From positions 1-16,046 of the forward strand of contig VMCW01000012.1 of NCBI GenBank assembly GCA_008081175.1: a stretch of 16,046 nt of DNA, in the 5' to 3' direction. The notes beneath the pieces are model-generated. The model saw nothing but the letters and a program-made list of their open reading frames with translations. It did no database searches and was not told the origin of the DNA. Shown piece after piece: positions 6,824 to 14,425 of this stretch. The position numbers and the translations under genes were made by a program. This DNA is from Flavobacteriaceae bacterium. GTDB lineage: Bacteria; Bacteroidota; Bacteroidia; Flavobacteriales; Flavobacteriaceae. Numbering within the stretch: the stretch's first letter is position 1; each line of letters begins with the position of its first letter.

Positions 6824-6837
6824 TTGTATCCCTACAA
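6824..6837. promoter_or_regulatory. Small inverted repeat upstream of the metal operon
   Basis: TTGTA (6824-6828), TCCC, TACAA (6833-6837) is a perfect 5-bp-arm inverted repeat, 27 bases upstream of the HMA-MauE start codon in the divergent spacer. Its location suits an operator for a metal-responsive regulator, but a repeat this short may be chance in AT-rich DNA. No regulator gene is present in the window. Confidence 0.25.
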
Positions 6838-6887
6838 AAAAATTAAAATAAAGTTTATTCTTGGATTTTCTATAATCCCCTGAAAGA

Positions 6888-6921
6888 TTGCTGATTCTAA
6901 CGCAGATAATCCTTACTTTTG
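6888..6921 (+). promoter_or_regulatory. Bacteroidota-type promoter for the GAF-protein/purH genes
   Basis: TTG (6888-6890) and TACTTTTG (6914-6921) are separated by 23 bases. They fit the flavobacterial -33 TTG and -7 TAnnTTTG consensus at the upper end of the known spacing. Only four bases (TGGG) separate the -7 box from ATG 6926, so the transcript would be leaderless or nearly so. The spacing from box to ATG is the same as at 6069-6064 on the other strand. Confidence 0.6.
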
Positions 6922-6925
6922 TGGG

Positions 6926-7414
6926 ATGTCATCAAAAACTGGTCAGTCTCTCGTTCTCAAAGAACTCGAAGCACTTTTTTCCGAATCAAAATCTTCTGTA
7001 CAACAGGGCCTTGAAGCCTGTTGTTCTCTTTTGAGAGAGCGTTACGATCACTACGATTGGGTAGGTTTTTACTTTGCTGATTTTAAGAGTAAAACGCTCC
7101 ATCTTAAGGCTTTTTCTGGACAACCTACAGAACACACTTCCATTCCTTTTGGCAAAGGAATTTGTGGTCAAGTTGCTGTTTCCAATCAAAATTTTATGGT
7201 TCCCGATGTACAAGAGCAAGAAAACTACATTGCATGTAGTATTTCGGTACGTTCCGAACTTGTAGTTCCTTTGTTTTTTAAAGGTGAAAACATAGGACAA
7301 ATTGATATTGACTCCAATCAAAAAGACCCCTTTTCTTCTGAAGACGAACAGCTTCTAGAAGCCTGCTGTGCGCTAATTTCAGAAACCTACGGATCTTCCT
7401 TATTAAGTCTCTAA
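6926..7414 (+). CDS. GAF-domain protein, free methionine-R-sulfoxide reductase type
   Basis: A 162-residue single GAF-domain protein of the fRMsr (MsrC) type, which reduces free L-methionine-R-sulfoxide in the cytoplasm. Family marks are DWVGFYF (44-50), FGKGICGQVA (75-84, with C80), VPDVQEQENYIACSISVRSELVVPL (92-116, with C104) and GQIDIDS (124-130). C80 and C104 correspond to the two cysteines at GVCG and IACD in the E. coli enzyme. The third E. coli cysteine, just before the GVCG segment, is replaced here by HTS. Activity with a two-cysteine mechanism is therefore inferred, and a sensory or non-catalytic role is possible. purH follows after six bases, so the two are probably cotranscribed. 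Confidence 0.88.
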   Translation: MSSKTGQSLVLKELEALFSESKSSVQQGLEACCSLLRERYDHYDWVGFYFADFKSKTLHLKAFSGQPTEHTSIPFGKGICGQVAVSNQNFMVPDVQEQENYIACSISVRSELVVPLFFKGENIGQIDIDSNQKDPFSSEDEQLLEACCALISETYGSSLLSL

Positions 7415-7420
7415 TGCCTT

Positions 7421-8944
7421 ATGCAAACAAAAAAAATAACTTCCGCTTTAATTTCGGTTTTTGATAAAACCGGTTTAGAACCTTTAATTCATCTTTTGGT
7501 CGAAAATGGTGTCGCTTTGTATTCTACTGGAGGAACAGAAACTTTTATTCGAGAATTGGGACATGAAGTACACGCAGTAGAAAACCTGACAGGCTATCCC
7601 TCAATTTTAGGAGGACGTGTCAAAACACTTCATCCAAAAGTCTTTGGGGGGATACTGAACCGTTCCGAAAATAAGAATGATCAAAAGGAATTAGAAACTT
7701 ATGAAATTCCTTCCTTTGACTTAGTCATTGTAGACCTCTACCCCTTTGAAAAAACAGTGGCTGGAAATGCAACGGAAAGTGAAATAATTGAAAAAATTGA
7801 TATTGGTGGCATTGCTTTAATTCGTGCCGCAGCCAAAAACTTTAAAGATGTTCTTTGTATTTCTGACAAAGAAGACTACGGTAAATTCATTTCTCTCTAT
7901 CAACAAACAAAAGGGGCTCCTTCTTTAGAAGATCGAAAAGGATTTGCTGTTAAAGCCTTCCACACCTCTTCACATTACGATACAGCAATTTTCAATCACT
8001 TTAATGAAAACGAACAAAGGCTTAAACTGAGTATAAACGATTCCAAAGAACTCCGTTATGGAGAAAACCCTCATCAGAAAGGCTTTTTTTATGGACCCCT
8101 TTCCGACCTTTTGGAACATCTACACGGAAAAGAAATCTCCTACAACAATCTGCTTGATATAGATGCAGCCGTTCATTTGATGTCAGAATTTTACGATGGA
8201 CCACCTGCATTTGGGATATTAAAACACAACAACGCTTGCGGTTTTGCCGTTCGTGAAACCCTACATGAAGCTTATACTGCCGCACTTGCTGGCGATCCCG
8301 TCTCAGCTTTTGGGGGCGTTCTAATCTGTAATAAAAAAATAGATCTCAACACTGCAGAAGCCATACACACACTCTTTTGTGAAGTTGTGATTGCTCCTGA
8401 CTTTGAGAAAAGTGCACTCCAATTACTTCAAGAAAAAAAGAATCGAATTTTATTGATTCAAAAGGAGAATAAACTTCCGAAAGAAAGCTTGAGAAGTTGC
8501 TTAAACGGTATCCTAGTCCAAGACAAAGACCTCAAAACAGACGAAGAAGCCGATTTGACTACAGCGACAAAAAAAGTACCTAGCAAAGAAGAAGTTGAAG
8601 ACCTGCTCTTTGCCTCAAAAATTTGTAAACATACCAAGTCCAATACCATCGTATTGGCAAAAAACAAACAATTGCTTGCCTCAGGTACCGGTCAGACTTC
8701 ACGAGTAGACGCTTTACAACAAGCAATCAATAAAGCAAAGAGTTTTGGATTCAAACTCAACAATGCCGTAATGGCTAGCGATGCGTTTTTTCCTTTTCCA
8801 GATTGCGTTGAAATTGCTCATCAAGAAGGGATAAATGCAGTCATTCAACCCGGAGGTTCTATCAAAGACAATTTGTCTATAGCCTATTGTGATGAAAATC
8901 AAATGCGAATGGTTTTAACAGGAGTACGTCACTTTAAACATTAA
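7421..8944 (+). CDS. purH: Bifunctional AICAR formyltransferase / IMP cyclohydrolase
   Basis: Catalyses the last two steps of purine synthesis: 10-formyl-THF-dependent formylation of AICAR and ring closure to IMP. The 507 residues carry an N-terminal MGS-like cyclohydrolase domain (about 1-145, with ISVFDKTGL, YSTGGT, GGRVKTLHPKVFGGIL including K68, and VDLYPF). The transformylase domain follows, with LRYGENPHQ (211-219), LKHNNACG (267-274, the KH pair of the active site), SAFGGV (295-300) and a C-terminal QPGGSIKD segment. Length is close to the usual 505-530. It lies six bases after the GAF-protein gene and 29 bases before mreB, so purine synthesis and shape genes are probably read together, at least in part. 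No purine riboswitch or other leader is visible. Confidence 0.97.
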   Translation: MQTKKITSALISVFDKTGLEPLIHLLVENGVALYSTGGTETFIRELGHEVHAVENLTGYPSILGGRVKTLHPKVFGGILNRSENKNDQKELETYEIPSFDLVIVDLYPFEKTVAGNATESEIIEKIDIGGIALIRAAAKNFKDVLCISDKEDYGKFISLYQQTKGAPSLEDRKGFAVKAFHTSSHYDTAIFNHFNENEQRLKLSINDSKELRYGENPHQKGFFYGPLSDLLEHLHGKEISYNNLLDIDAAVHLMSEFYDGPPAFGILKHNNACGFAVRETLHEAYTAALAGDPVSAFGGVLICNKKIDLNTAEAIHTLFCEVVIAPDFEKSALQLLQEKKNRILLIQKENKLPKESLRSCLNGILVQDKDLKTDEEADLTTATKKVPSKEEVEDLLFASKICKHTKSNTIVLAKNKQLLASGTGQTSRVDALQQAINKAKSFGFKLNNAVMASDAFFPFPDCVEIAHQEGINAVIQPGGSIKDNLSIAYCDENQMRMVLTGVRHFKH

Positions 8945-8973
8945 TTCTTAATTTTACTTATTAACCTTTCAAA

Positions 8974-9993
8974 ATGGGATTATTTTCAGAAGATATAGCA
9001 ATCGATTTAGGCACCGCGAATACCCTTATCATTCACAATGACAAGGTAGTGGTCAACAGTCCTTCCATAGTTGCAATAGATCGTAGAACAGATAAGGTGA
9101 TTGCCATTGGCGAAGAAGCCAGTATGATGCAAGGAAAAACCCATGAAAACATTCGTACTGTTCGTCCACTTAAAGACGGTGTAATTGCTGATTTTAATGC
9201 TTCTGAACAGATGATTAATCGCTTGATCAAAAGTATTCCCACTTTAAATCGACGTTTCTTTTCTCCTTCTCTAAGAATGGTCATTTGCATCCCTTCTGGT
9301 ATAACCGAGGTTGAAATGCGAGCTGTAAAAGAATCTGCAGAACGGGTAAATGGAAAAGAAGTCTATCTTATACATGAACCTATGGCAGCAGCCATTGGTA
9401 TTGGTATTGATATTATGCAGCCCAAAGGAAATATGATTGTTGATATAGGCGGAGGAACAACCGAAATCGCTGTAATAGCACTCTCAGGAATTGTATGTGA
9501 CAAGTCCATTAAAATAGCTGGAGATGTCTTTACCAATGACATCATCAATTATATGAGAAGTAAACACAATCTATACATCGGTGACCGTACTGCTGAAAAA
9601 ATTAAGATACTTGTTGGAAGCGTAGTAGAAGAGCTTGAAAATCCACCAGAAGAAATGTCTGTTCAAGGGAGAGACTTGCTTTCTGGAAAACCCAAGCAGG
9701 TAATGATCAATCATGTGGAGGTAGCCAAAGCATTGGACAAGTCTATCATAAGAATTGAGGACGCCATAATGGAAGCGCTTTCGCTTACCCCGCCAGAGCT
9801 TTCTGCAGACATCTACAATACAGGTATCTATCTCGCTGGGGGTGGTGCCTTATTACGTGGTTTAGATCAACGTCTTTCAAAAAAAACAGACCTACCCATT
9901 TATGTTGCTGAAGAGCCGCTTCAAGCTGTAGTACGTGGAACTGGTATTGCTTTAAAAAACGTCGAACGATTTAAGCCAGTTCTTATAAAATAA
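8974..9993 (+). CDS. mreB: Rod shape-determining actin homologue MreB
   Basis: Cytoplasmic actin-like ATPase that forms membrane-bound filaments guiding lateral wall synthesis. The 339-residue protein has the standard length and nucleotide-site motifs: phosphate-1 AIDLGTANTLI (9-19), connect-1 around EPMAAAIGIG (135-144), phosphate-2 VDIGGGTTEIAV (156-167) and the adenosine motif GIYLAGGGALLRG (284-296). The MGLFS start matches the usual amphipathic membrane-binding N-terminus. It is the first of five elongasome genes, with mreC starting six bases after its stop. Confidence 0.98.
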   Translation: MGLFSEDIAIDLGTANTLIIHNDKVVVNSPSIVAIDRRTDKVIAIGEEASMMQGKTHENIRTVRPLKDGVIADFNASEQMINRLIKSIPTLNRRFFSPSLRMVICIPSGITEVEMRAVKESAERVNGKEVYLIHEPMAAAIGIGIDIMQPKGNMIVDIGGGTTEIAVIALSGIVCDKSIKIAGDVFTNDIINYMRSKHNLYIGDRTAEKIKILVGSVVEELENPPEEMSVQGRDLLSGKPKQVMINHVEVAKALDKSIIRIEDAIMEALSLTPPELSADIYNTGIYLAGGGALLRGLDQRLSKKTDLPIYVAEEPLQAVVRGTGIALKNVERFKPVLIK

Positions 9994-9999
9994 TAAGGT

Positions 10000-10821
10000 A
10001 TGCAGCGAATTCTCAATGCGCTCGTACAGTACAGAAACCTCATTCTTTACCTGGTTTTGCTAGGTGTATCCTTCCTTTTTTTGAATGGTTCAAGCCAATT
10101 TCATCAAAATCATTTGGAACGCTATGGTTTGTTATTTTCTCAAGGTCTACACGATTTTAGTAATTCAATTGGAAACTACTTTCGTTTAAAAAAAATAAAT
10201 GAAACGCTTCTAGCGGAAAACATGAAATTGAAAGAGCGTGAACTAAAATCAAATAACATTCCGCTTTACCCCAGTATTTTAAAAACAAATAAACGGTTTC
10301 CCTTTAAAGTAAAAGAAGCCAATGTTATCCGCAACAGTTACCTCAATCAAAGAAATTATATAATCATTGACAAGGGAGCAGTAGACGGGGTGAAAAAAGA
10401 AATGGCAGTACTTTCCAATCAGGGTGTTGTAGGGATCGTAAATTCTGTTTCAGATCACTACTCAAGTATTGTTTCTATTCTTAACCAAGATTTAAAAATA
10501 AATGTCCGATTAAAAAAAAGTAATGCTCTTGGATCTCTTTCTTGGAAAGGGACAAAGACAACTGATTTTAAAATAGAAGACGTTGTGCAAAATGCCCAAC
10601 TTTCTATTGGAGACACTTTGTTAACCGGGGGTATGTCTTCTTATTTTCCTTATGGTATTCCCATTGGAAAAATTTCTGCTTTTGAAAGAAATGCAACAAG
10701 TGGTTATTATACTATAAGTGCTGAACTTTTTGATGACCCCTCTCTATTGTATTATGTCTATCTAATTGAGCATAAAGACCAAGATGAAATCAATACCTTA
10801 ACCAAAGACATCAACAAATGA
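10000..10821 (+). CDS. mreC: Rod shape-determining protein MreC
   Basis: Periplasmic scaffold of the elongasome, linking MreB/MreD to the PBP2-RodA synthase. The 273 residues show a short cytoplasmic start, one membrane helix (about 13-29), a coiled-coil stretch (about 60-85, KINETLLAENMKLKEREL) and a C-terminal pair of beta domains with the family pattern IIDKGAVDGVKKEMAVLSNQGVVG and DTLLTGGMSSYFPYGIPIGKI. Length is typical. The stop overlaps the mreD start by four bases (ATGA), indicating translational coupling. Confidence 0.95.
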   Translation: MQRILNALVQYRNLILYLVLLGVSFLFLNGSSQFHQNHLERYGLLFSQGLHDFSNSIGNYFRLKKINETLLAENMKLKERELKSNNIPLYPSILKTNKRFPFKVKEANVIRNSYLNQRNYIIIDKGAVDGVKKEMAVLSNQGVVGIVNSVSDHYSSIVSILNQDLKINVRLKKSNALGSLSWKGTKTTDFKIEDVVQNAQLSIGDTLLTGGMSSYFPYGIPIGKISAFERNATSGYYTISAELFDDPSLLYYVYLIEHKDQDEINTLTKDINK

Positions 10822-11327
10822 ATCAAAATTCTCTGAGCCTTCTTGTTTCTTTTGTAGTACTGGTATTACTCCAGGTTTTACTTTTTAGTAAGATGCATTT
10901 ATTTGGATTCATTAACCCTATGGTATACCTTCTTTTTTTGGTAATTTATCCTTTTAAAGGCAATCAAACGCTTTTCATATTACTGGGCTTCTCAATTGGT
11001 TTTTCAATCGATTTTTTAAGTCAATCGGGAGGGGCACACACCCTTTCTGCACTCACTGTAGCCTATCTGAGACCCTTTCTCATTCGAAATGCTTTTGGAG
11101 TTACGGCAGAGATTCCTACTCATTTTCAAAACGACAACAGAACTTTAAATAAACTTATTTTCTTAGCACTACTCCTTGGAGTTCACCATCTTATTTATTT
11201 TAGTTTAGTCTTTTTTAGTTGGAGTGCTGTTTTTCTTATTGTAAAATACAGCTTGTTCACTTTTTTATTTTCCTTACTTTTAATTGCGTTGACCTCTCGT
11301 TTTTATAAAAGATTAAATGATTCGTAA
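10818..11327 (+). CDS. mreD: Rod shape-determining protein MreD
   Basis: Integral inner-membrane elongasome protein of 169 residues with about five to six hydrophobic segments spread over its whole length (starting about 6-26 and 30-48). Sequence conservation in MreD is low. The assignment rests on the FLSQSGGAHTLSALTVAYLRP segment (67-87), which resembles the family's conserved GxHTLxxxxxAYLRP pattern, and on its place between mreC and mrdA. The ATG overlaps the end of mreC by four bases, and the end of mreD overlaps the start of mrdA by 11 bases. Confidence 0.93.
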   Translation: MNQNSLSLLVSFVVLVLLQVLLFSKMHLFGFINPMVYLLFLVIYPFKGNQTLFILLGFSIGFSIDFLSQSGGAHTLSALTVAYLRPFLIRNAFGVTAEIPTHFQNDNRTLNKLIFLALLLGVHHLIYFSLVFFSWSAVFLIVKYSLFTFLFSLLLIALTSRFYKRLNDS

Positions 11328-13179
11328 ATTTATCTTGGTAAGTTTTACTGTTGGGAGTTGCCTACTTTTTCTCTTCCAATTGGTAGCATTGCAGTTATTC
11401 AAATCAGACTATACTGAACGTTCATTAAGTAATGCCATTCAAGAACGCCCAGTGTATTCAACAAGAGGTTTAATTTTCGACAGAAATGGTACCCTTTGGG
11501 TTGCAAATAAGCCCGTTTATGACCTTATGGTTGTTCCAGAAAACCTATTGGCTTTTGACACGATCTCCTTAACATCCAATTTGAATATCAGCAAAGAAGA
11601 GTTAGAACAAAAAATCAAGGAAGCCAAAAGCTTTTCCTACAAACTACCTTCGGTGGTATTACGACAATTGAATATGGAGGAAGTTGCACAATTGCAGGAG
11701 AAAATGTGGAAATTTCCTGGTTTTTATTTCCAAAAAAAATCGGCTAGAGATTACAAACTTACCGCTGGAGCAAATGTTCTAGGTTATACGAGTGAAACCA
11801 ATCGTTACGAAATTAAGACGAAAACAGACTATGAACTAGGTGAAATGATTGGAAGACAAGGCATAGAAAAGAACTATGAGCAAGAACTCCGAGGGAAAAA
11901 AGGGGTTCAGCTCTTTCAAAAAGATCGTTTCAATCGAATAATAGGTTCCTTTGAAGAAGGTACTTTTGATAAAGCGCCAGAGAAAGCAGAAAATATTACC
12001 CTTACTCTTGATGCTGCCTTACAAGTATATGGAGAGTCCCTGATGAAAAATAAAAGAGGTGGAATTGTCGCTATAGAACCCCAAACGGGAGAAGTATTGG
12101 CTTTGGTGACAGCGCCCAATTACGACCCCAATGAATTGGTAGGAAGGACACGCTCCAAAAACTTTAAAGAACTTGTAAACGACACTCTAGCAAAACCCCT
12201 TTTTGATCGTAGTTTGCAATCAGAAATTTCCCCGGGTTCTCCTTTTAAAATACTCAATGGACTTATAGGACTCCAAGAAAATGCAATCAACTCTGAAACT
12301 TCTTTTACCTGCAATCAAGGGCATTATTACGCAAAAGGTGCCTTTATGAAGTGTCATTGTGGTATAGGAACACAAAGTGACTTAATTAAGGGCATTTATA
12401 ACTCCTGTAACACCTATTTTGCGAAGACCTTTATGCGTATAATAGAAAGTCAACCCAGTCCTTCAGAGGGTGTTGATTTATGGAAAACCCATCTAGAAAA
12501 ATTTGGATTAGGGAATTATTTAGGATACGATCTTCCAACAGGAAAAAAAGGTTTCATTCCCAGTAGTAATTATTATAATCGCTGGTATCCGAAAGGAAGC
12601 TGGGGTGCTTCTACCATTATTTCCAATGCTATTGGTCAAGGTGAGATTCTTACAACACCCATCCAAATGGCAAACTTTACTGCTATTATTGCAAACAGAG
12701 GATACTACAAAAAACCTCATTTTAGGAAAACCCAATCTAAAGAAGAAAGTGACTTACTCTATCCAAAAAACACAACTTTAATTGAAAAGCAACATTTTGA
12801 AACCGTTATTGAGGGAATGCACCAAGTGGTTGAAAGAGGAACTGCCCGAATCGCAAAAATAGATGGGATTGAGGTGTGTGGTAAGACAGGGACTGTTGAA
12901 AATTTTATCCGCTTAAATGGTGAAAAAACACAACTTACAGATCATTCTATTTTTATTGCATTTGCCCCAAAAGAAGATCCAAAAATCGCGCTAGCTGTCT
13001 TTATTGAAAACGGATATTGGGGAGGTCGATGGGCTGCTCCCATAGCCAGTTTAATGATAGAAAAATATTTAAACGGCAATGTGAAAAGAAATTGGCTTGA
13101 AGAGAGAATGCTTCAAGGAAGCCTGGAGGCTGAATATGAAAAACCCCTTCTTGGTAAACCTTTTACGATCAATGAATAA
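11317..13179 (+). CDS. mrdA: Elongation-specific transpeptidase, penicillin-binding protein 2
   Basis: Class B PBP that cross-links peptidoglycan during cell elongation with RodA as its glycosyltransferase partner. The 620-residue protein has a membrane anchor (about 5-27), a pedestal domain starting with RPVYSTRGLIFDRNG (44-58), and a transpeptidase domain. The catalytic triad of motifs is present: SxxK at S308-K311 (SPGSPFK), SxN at 363-365 (NSCNTYF) and KTG at 523-525 (GKTGTVEN). Cys332, Cys346 and Cys348 lie in the region where E. coli PBP2 binds zinc, so a similar structural metal site is possible. It overlaps mreD by 11 bases and rodA by eight, fitting coupled translation of the elongasome proteins. 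Confidence 0.96.
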   Translation: MIRKFILVSFTVGSCLLFLFQLVALQLFKSDYTERSLSNAIQERPVYSTRGLIFDRNGTLWVANKPVYDLMVVPENLLAFDTISLTSNLNISKEELEQKIKEAKSFSYKLPSVVLRQLNMEEVAQLQEKMWKFPGFYFQKKSARDYKLTAGANVLGYTSETNRYEIKTKTDYELGEMIGRQGIEKNYEQELRGKKGVQLFQKDRFNRIIGSFEEGTFDKAPEKAENITLTLDAALQVYGESLMKNKRGGIVAIEPQTGEVLALVTAPNYDPNELVGRTRSKNFKELVNDTLAKPLFDRSLQSEISPGSPFKILNGLIGLQENAINSETSFTCNQGHYYAKGAFMKCHCGIGTQSDLIKGIYNSCNTYFAKTFMRIIESQPSPSEGVDLWKTHLEKFGLGNYLGYDLPTGKKGFIPSSNYYNRWYPKGSWGASTIISNAIGQGEILTTPIQMANFTAIIANRGYYKKPHFRKTQSKEESDLLYPKNTTLIEKQHFETVIEGMHQVVERGTARIAKIDGIEVCGKTGTVENFIRLNGEKTQLTDHSIFIAFAPKEDPKIALAVFIENGYWGGRWAAPIASLMIEKYLNGNVKRNWLEERMLQGSLEAEYEKPLLGKPFTINE

Positions 13180-14425
13180 CAGTATGATTTTTCGGGTAGA
13201 TTGGGTGAGTTTCATCCTTTATCTGTTTTTGGTGTGCTTTGGTATTGTAAACATCTATTCTACAGGTTTTACTGAGGCAGGCAACCCTTTTTGGGAATGG
13301 GGAACCTCAGTCGGAAAACAATTTTGGCTGTTTGTAGTTTCCTTAATGTTTCTGCCTCTTATATTATTTATCAATTCTAACTTTTTTGAACACTTGGCCT
13401 ACTTGCTTTACGGTCTTTCTATCCTGAGCTTATTGGGGTTATTTCTTTTTGGCCAAAAGATCTCTGGAGCAACCTCTTGGTATCTCATTGGCGGATTTAG
13501 CCTTCAGCCCTCTGAATTTGTAAAAATTACTACTGCTTTATTGTTGACAACCCGTTTGAGTTCGCTTCAGATGGATTTTAAAAAATGGAGTGCTGTAGGT
13601 CAAGTACTTATGATTATTGCCCTTCCTATGGTTCTCATTGTTCTCCAGCCTGATGCTGGGTCGGCATTGGTCTTTTTGGGGTTGTTTTTTGTATTGCTTA
13701 GAGAAGGATTAGATCTCAGAATTTTACTTTTAGGACTTGGGTTAGTAGTTGCTTTTATAGGAACGCTCCTTTTTGACCCTTTATCCTTCAGTTTGACTTT
13801 AGGAGTTCTTCTTTTTTTAAGTTATCTACTCATACTTTATAGAAATAAAAAGGCCAAGAAAAAACCTTTTCTTATTGCTCTTGCTATTTCAGTCCTTTTT
13901 TCATTTTCAGTAGATTTTATTTTCAATTCTGTTTTTGAACAACGCCATCGAGACCGCTTCAATATTATCTTAGGTTTAGAAACGGACACAAAAGGGATTG
14001 GGTATAATATTAATCAATCTAAAATTGCTATTGGTTCTGGTGGTTTTTTTGGGAAAGGATTCTTGAATGGTACCCAAACCAAAGGAAGATTTGTTCCTGA
14101 ACAGCATACAGACTATATTTTTAGTACCATAGGAGAAGAATGGGGATTTTTGGGAAGTAGTGCGATTGTAATGCTGTTCACACTTCTCATACTTAGAGTA
14201 ATCTACAGGGCAGAAAAACACACTCAATCGAATAGCAGGATTTTCTCTTATTGTTTTGCAAGTCTACTTTTTATTCATTTTTTCGTAAACATTGGAATGA
14301 CCTTAGGTTTGGTCCCTACCGTTGGAATTCCGCTTCCCTTTATCAGTTCTGGAGGAACAAACCTGATAGCATTTAGTTTGATGTTTTTCATCTACTTAAA
14401 TTTAGATGCCAGTAGGTTGTATTAA
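13172..14425 (+). CDS. rodA: SEDS peptidoglycan glycosyltransferase RodA
   Basis: Polytopic inner-membrane polymerase that makes glycan strands from lipid II for lateral wall growth, paired with PBP2. Family motifs are KQFWLF (49-54), GATSWYLIGGFSLQPSEFVKI (99-119), LQPDAGSALVF (158-168), INQSKIAIGSGGFFGKG (280-296) and VPEQHTDYIFSTIGEEWG (308-325), with D314 as the conserved SEDS aspartate. The frame is open back to ATG 13097, but that would add 25 hydrophilic residues inside mrdA. ATG 13172 (417 residues) or 13184 gives the normal start just before IFRVDW. Between PDAGSA and QRHRDR the protein has roughly 45 more residues than I recall in E. coli RodA, apparently two extra hydrophobic segments (about 204-223 and 232-253). 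The TAA stop overlaps that of the convergent permease gene. Confidence 0.95.
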   Translation: MNNSMIFRVDWVSFILYLFLVCFGIVNIYSTGFTEAGNPFWEWGTSVGKQFWLFVVSLMFLPLILFINSNFFEHLAYLLYGLSILSLLGLFLFGQKISGATSWYLIGGFSLQPSEFVKITTALLLTTRLSSLQMDFKKWSAVGQVLMIIALPMVLIVLQPDAGSALVFLGLFFVLLREGLDLRILLLGLGLVVAFIGTLLFDPLSFSLTLGVLLFLSYLLILYRNKKAKKKPFLIALAISVLFSFSVDFIFNSVFEQRHRDRFNIILGLETDTKGIGYNINQSKIAIGSGGFFGKGFLNGTQTKGRFVPEQHTDYIFSTIGEEWGFLGSSAIVMLFTLLILRVIYRAEKHTQSNSRIFSYCFASLLFIHFFVNIGMTLGLVPTVGIPLPFISSGGTNLIAFSLMFFIYLNLDASRLY

